Assembly (NCBI GenBank): GCA_025808415.1 | Contig: CP075525.1 | Coordinates: 3,910,525-3,974,524, forward strand | Length of the DNA stretch: 64,000 nucleotides | Direction: 5' to 3' | Source of the DNA: Cyclobacteriaceae bacterium | GTDB taxonomy: Bacteria; Bacteroidota; Bacteroidia; Cytophagales; Cyclobacteriaceae | Shown: positions 1 to 7,727 of the stretch, piece by piece | Numbering within the stretch: the first letter of the stretch is position 1 | Layout of the letters: each line of letters opens with the position of its first letter | Position numbers and translations under genes: made by a program | The notes under the pieces: model-generated | Told to the model about the DNA's origin: nothing | Seen by the model: only the letters and a program-made list of their open reading frames with translations | The model's database searches: none

Positions 1-1904
1 GCCTGTCGGTGAGCCAGCTCATCAACCAGGTGCGGTTGCAACGCGGTATGGAGTTGTTGCGCACTACCTCATTGAATGTTTCAGAGGTATCGCACCGGGT
101 GGGGTTTAACAGTACCTCGTATTTCATTAAATGCTTCCGCGAATATTATGGTTACCCGCCTGGTGAGGCCGGAAAGCGCAGTGCCGAACAGACTGTGCCC
201 ATAGCGGCACCCCCGATAAAACAACGTCCGAAGTATTGGATCGTGACTGTTCTACTGGTAATTGCAGCAGTTATTTTTGGATGGTGGGTGCTCACGCCAA
301 AAACCCAGAAAGAAAAAAGCATTACAGAAAAATCCATTGTGGTGCTGCCCTTCAAAAACGACAGTGCCGACTCCACCAATATTTATCTCATCAACGGACT
401 GATGGAGGCCACGCTAAACAACCTGCAAAAGATCAAAGACCTGAACGTACTTAGCCGTACATCAGCAGAAAAATACCGCAACAGCAACAAGACCATACCG
501 GAAATTGCAAAAGAACTGAACGCGAATTATTTCGTGGAAGGAAGCGGCCAGAAAATGGGCGACCGCATTGTATTAACCATTCAATTGATTGATGGCGCCA
601 CCGATCGCCACCTGTGGAGCAAACAATACAGGCGCGAAGCCAATGACATCTTTACGTTGCAGCAGGAAATCGCCAACGACATTGCCGCAGAAATTCAGGC
701 CGTGATTACACCCGAAGAAAAAACCCGCATTGAAAAAATCCCTACCACCAACATGGAGGCATACGACTCCTTTTTAAAGGGGTTGGATTTATTGAACAAA
801 AATGGGGACGAAAATCTGCAGCAAGCACTTATCTATTTTGATGAAGCCATCGCACACGACAACACTTTTTCGCTTGCTTATGCCTGTGCCGGTATTGCAT
901 GTTACTACCTGGATGTGTTTCGTACCGAAAAAGAACATGTAGAAAAAATGGGCACCTATGCCGATAAGGCGTTGCTGTACGATCCCAAACTTGGCGAAGG
1001 CCATACCGCCAAAGCCATGTATTACTTAATAAAGAAAGAATACCAGCAGGCATTACCATACCTTGAAAAAGGACTGGAGTATAATCCCAACTCGTCATTA
1101 CTTATCGGGTTGCTGGCTGATTATTACGCCAACTATATGCCCAATACCGGCAAGTACCTGGAGTACGCGTTGCGTGGCATGCGTCTCGGTGCAGAAGGTA
1201 AAGATTCCGTTGAAGTGAGCTATTTCTACCTGCGGTTGGGGAATGCGCTCATCCAAACCGGGTTTGTGGATGAATCGCTGCATTACATTGATAAATCACT
1301 GGAGCTCTCTGAACACAATATGTACTCGCGCTATGTACGTGCCTTTGTGATGTATGCGAAAACCAAAGACCTGAACAACACACGTAACTTGTTGCTGGCT
1401 GAATTTCAAAAAGACACCATGCGTTTTGATATTCTCCAAGACCTGGGCAAGGTGAGTTACTACTTAAACGACTTCGAAACGGCATATCAATACTACCAAC
1501 GTTTTAATCGCATGCGCGAAGCGATGAAGCTGGATGTGTATCAACACGAAAACATGATTATTGGTGTAACGTATGAAAAGGCCGGACAGAAAGAAGCAGG
1601 CAAGCAATTTATTGAAAGCTACCGCGAATTTCTGAACCACGACCAGAGCGCCTACCGCCATGCCGGCCTGGGCATGTACTATGCCTACACCGGTAACAAA
1701 CAAAAAGCGTTGGAGCACTTCCGCCAGTTTGCCAAAGAGGACAACATACAATATTGGCTTATACTTTTCATCGATAAAGATCCAATGCTGGCAGGTATGG
1801 CCACCGACCCTGAAATGAAAAAAGTACTACGCGAGATTGAAAAGAAGTTTTGGGCTAACCATAATAAACTGAAGCTTCGGCTGGAGGAGCAGGGGCTGTT
1901 GTAA
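1..1904 (+). CDS. AraC-type HTH / TolB-like / TPR transmembrane regulator (5' end outside window)
   Basis: The reading frame is open to the first base, so the true start lies upstream. What is visible begins with the second half of an AraC helix-turn-helix (motif VSEVSHRVGFNSTSYFIKCF), followed by one membrane segment about 77-95 residues after the GTG at base 9. Next comes a TolB/FlgO-type domain (SIVVLPFKN, YFVEGSGQ, LIDGATDRHLWS), then about 330 residues of tetratricopeptide repeats. This is the Bacteroidota plan of a cytoplasmic DNA-binding domain joined to an exported sensor and TPR domain. I infer that it is a one-component membrane regulator. Its target is unknown, because the upstream neighbour is not in the window. 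Confidence 0.85.
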   Translation, partial: LSVSQLINQVRLQRGMELLRTTSLNVSEVSHRVGFNSTSYFIKCFREYYGYPPGEAGKRSAEQTVPIAAPPIKQRPKYWIVTVLLVIAAVIFGWWVLTPKTQKEKSITEKSIVVLPFKNDSADSTNIYLINGLMEATLNNLQKIKDLNVLSRTSAEKYRNSNKTIPEIAKELNANYFVEGSGQKMGDRIVLTIQLIDGATDRHLWSKQYRREANDIFTLQQEIANDIAAEIQAVITPEEKTRIEKIPTTNMEAYDSFLKGLDLLNKNGDENLQQALIYFDEAIAHDNTFSLAYACAGIACYYLDVFRTEKEHVEKMGTYADKALLYDPKLGEGHTAKAMYYLIKKEYQQALPYLEKGLEYNPNSSLLIGLLADYYANYMPNTGKYLEYALRGMRLGAEGKDSVEVSYFYLRLGNALIQTGFVDESLHYIDKSLELSEHNMYSRYVRAFVMYAKTKDLNNTRNLLLAEFQKDTMRFDILQDLGKVSYYLNDFETAYQYYQRFNRMREAMKLDVYQHENMIIGVTYEKAGQKEAGKQFIESYREFLNHDQSAYRHAGLGMYYAYTGNKQKALEHFRQFAKEDNIQYWLILFIDKDPMLAGMATDPEMKKVLREIEKKFWANHNKLKLRLEEQGLL

Positions 1905-1921
1905 ATTACTGCCCGCCCCAA

Positions 1922-1994
1922 CCCTCCTTCAGAACGAAGTTAACATCATCATCCTGATTACTCCTTACCTATCAGCCTTATTGATTAAGGAGGG
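1922..1994. terminator. Possible hairpin between convergent genes
   Basis: CTCCTTA (1961-1967) pairs with TAAGGAG (1986-1992), and a competing CCCTCCTT / AAGGAGGG pairing exists within the same gap. The loop is long and there is no clear T run, so this is only a weak candidate for a bidirectional terminator. Confidence 0.25.
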
Positions 1995-2006
1995 AGAGTT
2001 TAGTAG

Positions 2007-3005
2007 CTACCCCCGCACCGTCTCTATTTTTCTAATTACCCGCTTGGCCTGGCGGATGGACTCTTTTCTGCGACTGTCATGTATACTGGCGTTGAGTTCA
2101 TAACCGGCCAGCAACACAATGGTGATAAGCTGTATCCAGATCATCAGCGCAATGAGTACCCCAATAGAGCCGTAAATTTTATTGTACGTGCCAAAGTGTG
2201 TGATGTAATACGAAAAGCCGTAGGAAACAGCCAGGCTGAAAAAAGTGGCTATGAATGAACCGATGGAAAAGAACCGCCAATTGTAATGAATAGCCGGGCC
2301 AAAATAGTACATACTGGAGATTACCAAAAAGAATACGATAAAGATGACAATAAAACGCAGTGCGAAAAGCATATACACGGTGGCACCATCCAGGTTAATA
2401 CCGGGCAATTCATTCAGGTTATCGGTAATGTAGTTCAACACCAACTGACCAATAATCAGCAAGGCAATGGCCACCAATAAGGCTACGGCCAGGTTAACGG
2501 TTAAGGCCGTAGCGATTAACCGGGTTTTAATTGCCCCGCGGTTTTCAATGGTTTTGTAGCAGGCATTGAAGGCACGCATTAACGCCATCATACCATTGGT
2601 CGACAGGTAAAACGACAACACAAAACCAAACGATAACAACCCACCACGCTGGTTGCTGATGATGTCCAGCACGGTAGAAGAAATCACTTCATACATACTG
2701 GGCGGCAACTGCTCGCCCAAAAATTCCATGATAGCCTCGGTATTGAGTTCGGGGAAATAAACCGTTACATACGGAATAAGGGTGAACAGGAAAATAATGG
2801 CCGGAAAAATGGCAAGAATAAAATTGAACGAAACACCGTTGGCCCGGTCAAGGATTTCATCTTTTTGCAAATTGCTGAGCAGCGTTTTTGCAATTGTATA
2901 CAACGATACATTGTCGTAGCGCTTAAAGCGCACCTTCTTTGTCCAGGCCAATAATACCCTGGCCCGTGTAAACTGAAGAAAGAATTTCTTGTGTTTATAC
3001 TTCAT
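2007..3005 (-). CDS. YihY/BrkB family inner-membrane protein
   Basis: 332 residues with about six hydrophobic segments. The family signature is present: DRANGVSFNFILAIFPAIIF after a basic N-terminus, and the GSIGVLIALMIWIQL region near the end. I chose the ATG at 3005 because it overlaps the stop of the upstream thioesterase as ATGA, the usual sign of translational coupling; a start 16 codons earlier would run deep into that gene. YihY/BrkB proteins are integral membrane proteins of uncertain function; the old name RNase BN is wrong. It is the third gene of mltG - thioesterase - BrkB. Confidence 0.9.
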   Translation of the reverse strand: MKYKHKKFFLQFTRARVLLAWTKKVRFKRYDNVSLYTIAKTLLSNLQKDEILDRANGVSFNFILAIFPAIIFLFTLIPYVTVYFPELNTEAIMEFLGEQLPPSMYEVISSTVLDIISNQRGGLLSFGFVLSFYLSTNGMMALMRAFNACYKTIENRGAIKTRLIATALTVNLAVALLVAIALLIIGQLVLNYITDNLNELPGINLDGATVYMLFALRFIVIFIVFFLVISSMYYFGPAIHYNWRFFSIGSFIATFFSLAVSYGFSYYITHFGTYNKIYGSIGVLIALMIWIQLITIVLLAGYELNASIHDSRRKESIRQAKRVIRKIETVRG

Positions 3006-3409
3006 GCAAAGAAAGGTGCCAGTACATCCATCATAGCTTGGGGTGGCCGGCATGGCCTACCCGATTTCTGGTCCACAAACGCCAGCATGGTTTGTCCCTG
3101 GTGTATCAGTTTATTGTTTTCGTTGTAAATATCGTAATGAAAAGAAATACGCACCGATGGCTTTTCTTTAATGGTGGTTACTATGCGCAACTGTTCATCG
3201 TACTTACCGGCCGTTAAAAACTTCGAATGGTTCTCCAATACAGGCATAATTATTCCCATGGCTTCTATTTCCCGGTAGGTTAGGCCAAGCTTACGCAAGG
3301 CTTCCACACGTGCCACCTCATAGTACATGGCATAGTATCCGTAATAAACATATCCCATCTGATCGGTCTCACCGTAACGAACACGTACTGTTGTTTCCGA
3401 TTGATACAT
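3002..3409 (-). CDS. Acyl-CoA thioesterase, YbgC/4-hydroxybenzoyl-CoA thioesterase type
   Basis: 135-residue single hot-dog domain, the normal length for the family. The N-terminal motif RYGETDQMGYVYYGYY holds the expected catalytic aspartate (D16). These enzymes hydrolyse short- or medium-chain acyl-CoA, and YbgC of E. coli is associated with the Tol-Pal envelope system. It starts directly after the stop of the mltG-like gene and overlaps the BrkB gene by four bases, so the three genes are very likely one transcript. Substrate is not predictable from sequence. Confidence 0.9.
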   Translation of the reverse strand: MYQSETTVRVRYGETDQMGYVYYGYYAMYYEVARVEALRKLGLTYREIEAMGIIMPVLENHSKFLTAGKYDEQLRIVTTIKEKPSVRISFHYDIYNENNKLIHQGQTMLAFVDQKSGRPCRPPQAMMDVLAPFFA

Positions 3410-4471
3410 CTATCTTTTATTTTGGTTAGCACGGGCAATGCGTTGCTCGCGGGTTAATGCCTGTTGGTAACGTGCAGCATTTTTTAAATGCTCGCTATAC
3501 GAAGCTGTAAAGTTATGGTAGCCTGAAAAATCTTCTTTGGCGCACATGTACAAAAAATTGCTCGGCTTGTAATTCAGCACGGCCTCCAGGGTGGCAATCT
3601 CGGGCATGTTTATGGGACCGGGTGGCAGGCCTCTGTACTTATAAGTATTATAAGGCGACTCTACTTCCTTGTGTTCATTGAGTACACGCTTTAATGTGAA
3701 ATCACCAACGGCATAAACCAGGGTAGGATCGGCCTGCAGGGCAATACCTTGCTTCAATCGGTTTATATAGAGCCCGGCAATAATGGGGGCCTCATCGCGT
3801 TTAACCGATTCGGCCTGCACAATAGAAGCAAGAATAGAAACCTGAACCGGAGTTAGCCCGATTGTTTGCGCCTTTTGTTTGCGTTCATCATTCCAGAAGC
3901 GTTCATACTCCGTGTACATGCGCTCAACCAATTGTTTGCCACTGATGGTGTAATACACTTCATAGGTATTGGGCAGGAACATGCACAAAATGTTTTCTTT
4001 AGTAAACCCACGCGAATCACCGGCCAAAAAACCCGTCAATGCCGCTTCAAATTCAGCCGGGGTAAGGGCTATGTTTTGCGTAATTTTTTCGGGCAGGTCT
4101 GTTATCAGGCGAACGTTGTTAAACGTAATCCGCACGGGTTCCTGCTCGCCCGCCCTTAAAAAGCGGATAGCCTGAATGTTGTTCATGTTGCTGCGCAGGA
4201 TAAAACGACCAGGCTTAACCAACTTATCGTAATCCATCAACCGCGAAAGGAAACTGAACGACATCAGGTCCTGCACATACTCGCCCTCATGTAAAATCTT
4301 TTGGACAGTCTCAAAGGTGGCATCAGCCGGAATGTAAATGTACCGGTCTTCTTTGCCAACCAATATGTTAGGCGTATAGCAAATCTGGTAGGCGTAGAAT
4401 GTGAACGAAATGAGCAGTACGGAAACAATAATGAATACAAATAGTCGGATGGGGGATTTTGCGTATTTCAT
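3410..4471 (-). CDS. mltG: Endolytic peptidoglycan transglycosylase MltG (YceG-like)
   Basis: 353 residues: one N-terminal membrane anchor (about 10-30), a LysM-like region with FLRAGEQEPVRITF, then the YceG catalytic domain. The catalytic glutamate is E221 in ILASIVQAES, followed by the family motifs IIAGLYINRL, LQADPTLVYA, SPYNTYKYRGLPPGPI and FSGYHNFTASYSEH. MltG cuts nascent peptidoglycan strands at the inner membrane and sets glycan chain length. It leads the operon and is divergent from the Sua5-type gene, with about 90 bases between them that should hold both promoters. Confidence 0.93.
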   Translation of the reverse strand: MKYAKSPIRLFVFIIVSVLLISFTFYAYQICYTPNILVGKEDRYIYIPADATFETVQKILHEGEYVQDLMSFSFLSRLMDYDKLVKPGRFILRSNMNNIQAIRFLRAGEQEPVRITFNNVRLITDLPEKITQNIALTPAEFEAALTGFLAGDSRGFTKENILCMFLPNTYEVYYTISGKQLVERMYTEYERFWNDERKQKAQTIGLTPVQVSILASIVQAESVKRDEAPIIAGLYINRLKQGIALQADPTLVYAVGDFTLKRVLNEHKEVESPYNTYKYRGLPPGPINMPEIATLEAVLNYKPSNFLYMCAKEDFSGYHNFTASYSEHLKNAARYQQALTREQRIARANQNKR

Positions 4472-4563
4472 AAACCTTCAAAGATACAAAATGTAAAGTG
4501 TATGCTGTTCTGCTAACAAATACCTGCGTACTTTGGATGCAGAATGCATTTATTATTTCTGCA

Positions 4564-5187
4564 ATGCCTGCCGAATTGTTAAAAATACACCCCCAGAATC
4601 CGGAACCACGAAAAATAGCACGGGTTGTAGAGGTGTTGCGAAATAGCGGGGTGATCATTTACCCTACCGATACGATTTATGGCATTGGGTGTGACCTGAT
4701 GAACCGCAAAGCCGTGGAGCGTGTGTGCAAAATCATGGACATTAAACCGCATAAGCTCGACCTTTCCTTTATCTGCAACGACCTTAGCCATATTTCAGTA
4801 TATGTAAAGCGCATTGACACGCCCGTTTTTAAGGTATTGAAAAAATCATTGCCAGGTCCTTACACCTTTATTTTTGAATCCAGCAGCAAAGTGCCTAAAA
4901 TCCTTGATGTGAATAAAAAAACAGTGGGCATACGCATACCTGATCATAACATTCCACGCATGCTCGTGGCCGAATTGGGCAATCCTTTGATAACCTCCTC
5001 TATAAAGGATGATGACCACATAAAAGAATACACCACCGACCCGGAGGAGATTTATGAAGACTTTAAAAATAAAGTGGATATTGTGATTGACGGTGGAGCC
5101 GGTGGAAACATACCCTCAACCGTGGTGGATTGTACGTCCAATGATTTTGTAATCCTGCGACAAGGACTTGGCGAATTGAATTTTTAA
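4564..5187 (+). CDS. L-threonylcarbamoyladenylate synthase family protein (Sua5/YciO/YrdC), YciO type
   Basis: YrdC-fold protein of about 207 residues from the ATG at 4564 (MPAELLKIHP), which fits YciO proteins; starts at 4498 or 4537 are open but would add unconserved sequence. Visible motifs are the nucleotide-binding IIYPTDTIYGIGCDL, the KPHKLDLSFICNDLSHIS block and LPGPYTFIFES. TsaC/Sua5 proteins make threonylcarbamoyl-AMP for the t6A modification of ANN-decoding tRNAs. YciO paralogues are closely related but their role is less settled, and without a second YrdC protein in view I cannot tell which this is. Confidence 0.85.
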   Translation: MPAELLKIHPQNPEPRKIARVVEVLRNSGVIIYPTDTIYGIGCDLMNRKAVERVCKIMDIKPHKLDLSFICNDLSHISVYVKRIDTPVFKVLKKSLPGPYTFIFESSSKVPKILDVNKKTVGIRIPDHNIPRMLVAELGNPLITSSIKDDDHIKEYTTDPEEIYEDFKNKVDIVIDGGAGGNIPSTVVDCTSNDFVILRQGLGELNF

Positions 5188-5199
5188 TCAGCAATCCAC

Positions 5200-6300
5200 T
5201 TATCGTGCTACCATGTTACCGTTTTTTTCAATACGGTATTGCTGGTTAATTCTTTTGGTCCCGTTCCAAAGCTCAAGCGTTACCACCAATTGCTTATCTA
5301 TTTGCAAAGAGGCCTGTTGCGTTTCGGAACCTTTGAAAAAACTGTTATCAAACAACTTTAGTTTAAAGATCGCCTCTGTTTTTTTTGATACACTCACCAG
5401 GTGGTAACTGGTATTGTTATCATCATTGACAAAATACAGGTTTGTATAAAAATCATCGTTGTCGGCAATGGCTGCTACACCATATACTTTTCGTGCATCG
5501 TCATCAAAATCGCGCTGAAGTATTTCGGGTTGTATAGTAGTCATCATAAATGGTATGTACGACTCGTACCGTGATGATTTTGAATTTTCCTGATCCAGCA
5601 CTTGCTTCTTTCTAATTTCAAAGGGTGTACCTTCCAACACAAGATCTTCCTCGGTATACAAAACCGGCAGGTTCACACGGGATAAAACGGAGCCATCAGC
5701 CGGAGACTCTCCCTCATCCAACTCATCCATGTACTCGTCCTCTGTATCGGGATGGAATTCAGCAATGTTACGGCCTGTTTCCATAATTGATCCTTTTGCG
5801 TTTATCCGGTAAGAAATAAAAGCAACAGCCGAAGGCTGTAAAGAGCCTTCAAATACGGAATTGTGTATGGTCAAATTATAGCCCTCGTCAAGTGTAGCAT
5901 AATTCGGGCTCATGCCCTCACCAACTGACGGCACCGCTTCCATCAACGTGATATCATCTTTGCGCTCACCGTCAACAAAAGTTGCCAGGCGGATATACAC
6001 ATCTGATGTACTGGAGTACCCATAAAGTATAGCCGTCCATCCAGGCTGGGTAATCTTACCGTAAGCGAACCATACCTCGTACATATTTTCACCATCCACA
6101 TCAAACGGCCTGTCATGTCCAAAAATTTTCAGCTTCCGCACCATTGTAGTATCAATGTCTGTCACCTCCAGATTCTCAATTTCAGTTGTGGTAGTAGGTA
6201 GTTGAAGTTCATTTAGTGTGTTTAAAAAATTATTAACTGCCCGATCCCTTGTTGAGCAGGAAACTAGTGCAAGCAAAATCAGAAAGGTACAACTACGCAT
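5200..6300 (-). CDS. Predicted lipoprotein of unknown function
   Basis: 366 residues. The N-terminus (MRSCTFLILLALVSCSTRD) is a lipoprotein signal with lipobox LVSC, so the mature protein should be acylated at that cysteine. The rest looks like a soluble, beta-rich, acidic domain with an acidic stretch near residue 185 (DTEDEYMDELDEGES). I recognise no family. The gene starts three bases after the stop of the next upstream gene, another exported protein, so the two are co-transcribed and probably act together in the envelope. Confidence 0.75.
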   Translation of the reverse strand: MRSCTFLILLALVSCSTRDRAVNNFLNTLNELQLPTTTTEIENLEVTDIDTTMVRKLKIFGHDRPFDVDGENMYEVWFAYGKITQPGWTAILYGYSSTSDVYIRLATFVDGERKDDITLMEAVPSVGEGMSPNYATLDEGYNLTIHNSVFEGSLQPSAVAFISYRINAKGSIMETGRNIAEFHPDTEDEYMDELDEGESPADGSVLSRVNLPVLYTEEDLVLEGTPFEIRKKQVLDQENSKSSRYESYIPFMMTTIQPEILQRDFDDDARKVYGVAAIADNDDFYTNLYFVNDDNNTSYHLVSVSKKTEAIFKLKLFDNSFFKGSETQQASLQIDKQLVVTLELWNGTKRINQQYRIEKNGNMVAR

Positions 6301-6303
6301 AGG

Positions 6304-6894
6304 TTAGTTTTTTATAAATTTTCCCAGTTCACGGTTCCAGACTAACTGAACCGTTCGCTTCAGTGCCGGTGAAAGAACATCATAGTAATCGGCTGCTATA
6401 AAATTATCCACGGTTGATTCCGCATGTATCTTCACCACCATGGTTGTTCCGAAGCGTGGTAGGACATACTCAAATATAACCCGCTGGTACTGCGCTGCGG
6501 GTAAAGGTTTTGTTTTATCCCAAAAATCAGAAAAGCCAACAGCGGGCAAAACCTGTTGCGTAACGTCTGTCCACACGCCATTACTGAATGTGTAAAACCG
6601 GGTCAGGCTTTCCGGGCTGCCCGCTCCACCATCATTATAGTACCGGTAGGCAAACACTTTTGATTTGTCGGCTTTAACAAAATAGGTAAAGGTGTTTTCT
6701 GCCGGCACACCAAATGCCCGGCATTCAATAAACAAGAAAGCATTTTTTAAATCGGTTAAAATACTGTCAGCACAAACCGGAGTTGAACTGAAGTCCTCAT
6801 GTTTATGCGGAAACCTATCGTACCACTCGCGAATGGTTTGCGCATGCCCTGATGCCATCATGGCATGTGCTACAATTAGTACAAGTATTCTCAT
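6304..6894 (-). CDS. Exported protein of unknown function
   Basis: 196 residues from the ATG at 6894 (MRILVLIVAHAMMASGHAQ), a good Sec signal peptide cleaved after GHA. A start at 7002 is open but would put 36 non-signal-like residues before the signal and overlap the divergent WbqC gene. The mature part is a compact alpha/beta domain with no motif that I recognise (KADKSKVFAYRYYNDGG, YQRVIFEYVLPRFGTTM). Upstream partner of the lipoprotein gene in a two-gene unit. Confidence 0.7.
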   Translation of the reverse strand: MRILVLIVAHAMMASGHAQTIREWYDRFPHKHEDFSSTPVCADSILTDLKNAFLFIECRAFGVPAENTFTYFVKADKSKVFAYRYYNDGGAGSPESLTRFYTFSNGVWTDVTQQVLPAVGFSDFWDKTKPLPAAQYQRVIFEYVLPRFGTTMVVKIHAESTVDNFIAADYYDVLSPALKRTVQLVWNRELGKFIKN

Positions 6895-6962
6895 AGAAAG
6901 CGATTCAAGATAGGACAACTCGAAGGTGCTAAATTGTAAAAATGCGAAGTGCAAGCTTTCAT

Positions 6963-6970
6963 TACCTTTG
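6963..6970 (+). promoter_or_regulatory. Bacteroidota -7 element next to the WbqC start
   Basis: TACCTTTG matches the TAnnTTTG -7 consensus. Only five bases separate it from the ATG at 6976, so the transcript would be leaderless or nearly so. No TTTG is seen at the ideal distance upstream; the nearest TTG ends 26 bases before it. Confidence 0.5.
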
Positions 6971-6975
6971 TCAAC

Positions 6976-7605
6976 ATGGCCGGCATCCTCATCGAACTTC
7001 ACTACCTCCCCACCCTCGCCTGGTTCAGTATGGTACTAAAACATGATGCGATCATCCTGGAAAAGCATGAACACTTTGTAAAACAATCCTTTCGCAACCG
7101 GTGCACCATCCTTGCGGCCAATGGAGTACAAACCCTAACAGTGCCCCTTACCGAAAAGCAAGGTAAGGTTGCCATAAAGGATGTTAAAATTGATTATACC
7201 CAAAAGTGGTTGAACAACCACTGGCGCACCATCACTACAGCCTACCGCAATGCCCCATACTTTGAACATTATGCTGATGATCTTCATGACAATCTTTTCA
7301 AACAACCGGCTTTTTTATACGACCTTAATTATAATTTGCTGACAATGTGTCTTGGCTGGTTAAGAATTCAACTTCCCATAATGGAGACTTCAACCTATCA
7401 AAAATTACCCGAAAGCGGGATTACAGATTTCAGGAACACCTTGATTGCAAAAAAACCAGAAACGCTAGACAATTATTATCGTCCCGTTCCATATGCCCAG
7501 GTATTTGGCAAAGCGTTTGTGAAGCACCTAAGCATTGTTGACTTGATTGTTTGCCAGGGGCCAACAGCCCGGCAATTTGTTGAAGCAACAGCAACCGGGA
7601 AATGA
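6976..7605 (+). CDS. WbqC family protein
   Basis: 209 residues from the ATG at 6976 (MAGILIELHYLPTLAWF), the conserved N-terminus of the Bacteroidota WbqC family. Further family motifs are HEHFVKQSFRNRCTI, LTVPLTEKQGK, WLNNHWRTITTAYRNAPYFEHY and DNYYRPVPYAQVFG. WbqC proteins occur in O-antigen and other surface-polysaccharide loci but are also found alone, as here; biochemical activity is not established. An open start at 6949 adds nine residues that do not fit the family. Confidence 0.88.
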   Translation: MAGILIELHYLPTLAWFSMVLKHDAIILEKHEHFVKQSFRNRCTILAANGVQTLTVPLTEKQGKVAIKDVKIDYTQKWLNNHWRTITTAYRNAPYFEHYADDLHDNLFKQPAFLYDLNYNLLTMCLGWLRIQLPIMETSTYQKLPESGITDFRNTLIAKKPETLDNYYRPVPYAQVFGKAFVKHLSIVDLIVCQGPTARQFVEATATGK

Positions 7606-7727
7606 ACAAATTAAAAAGCCGGGGTGTTTTTTAGTACTGCATGCCAGAAAGCCCCAAAATGCTTGCTGAACTGCATAAAATCCCATTGAAAAGTTTACAT
7701 TTACACTAATAATATTCCACAAACTGC

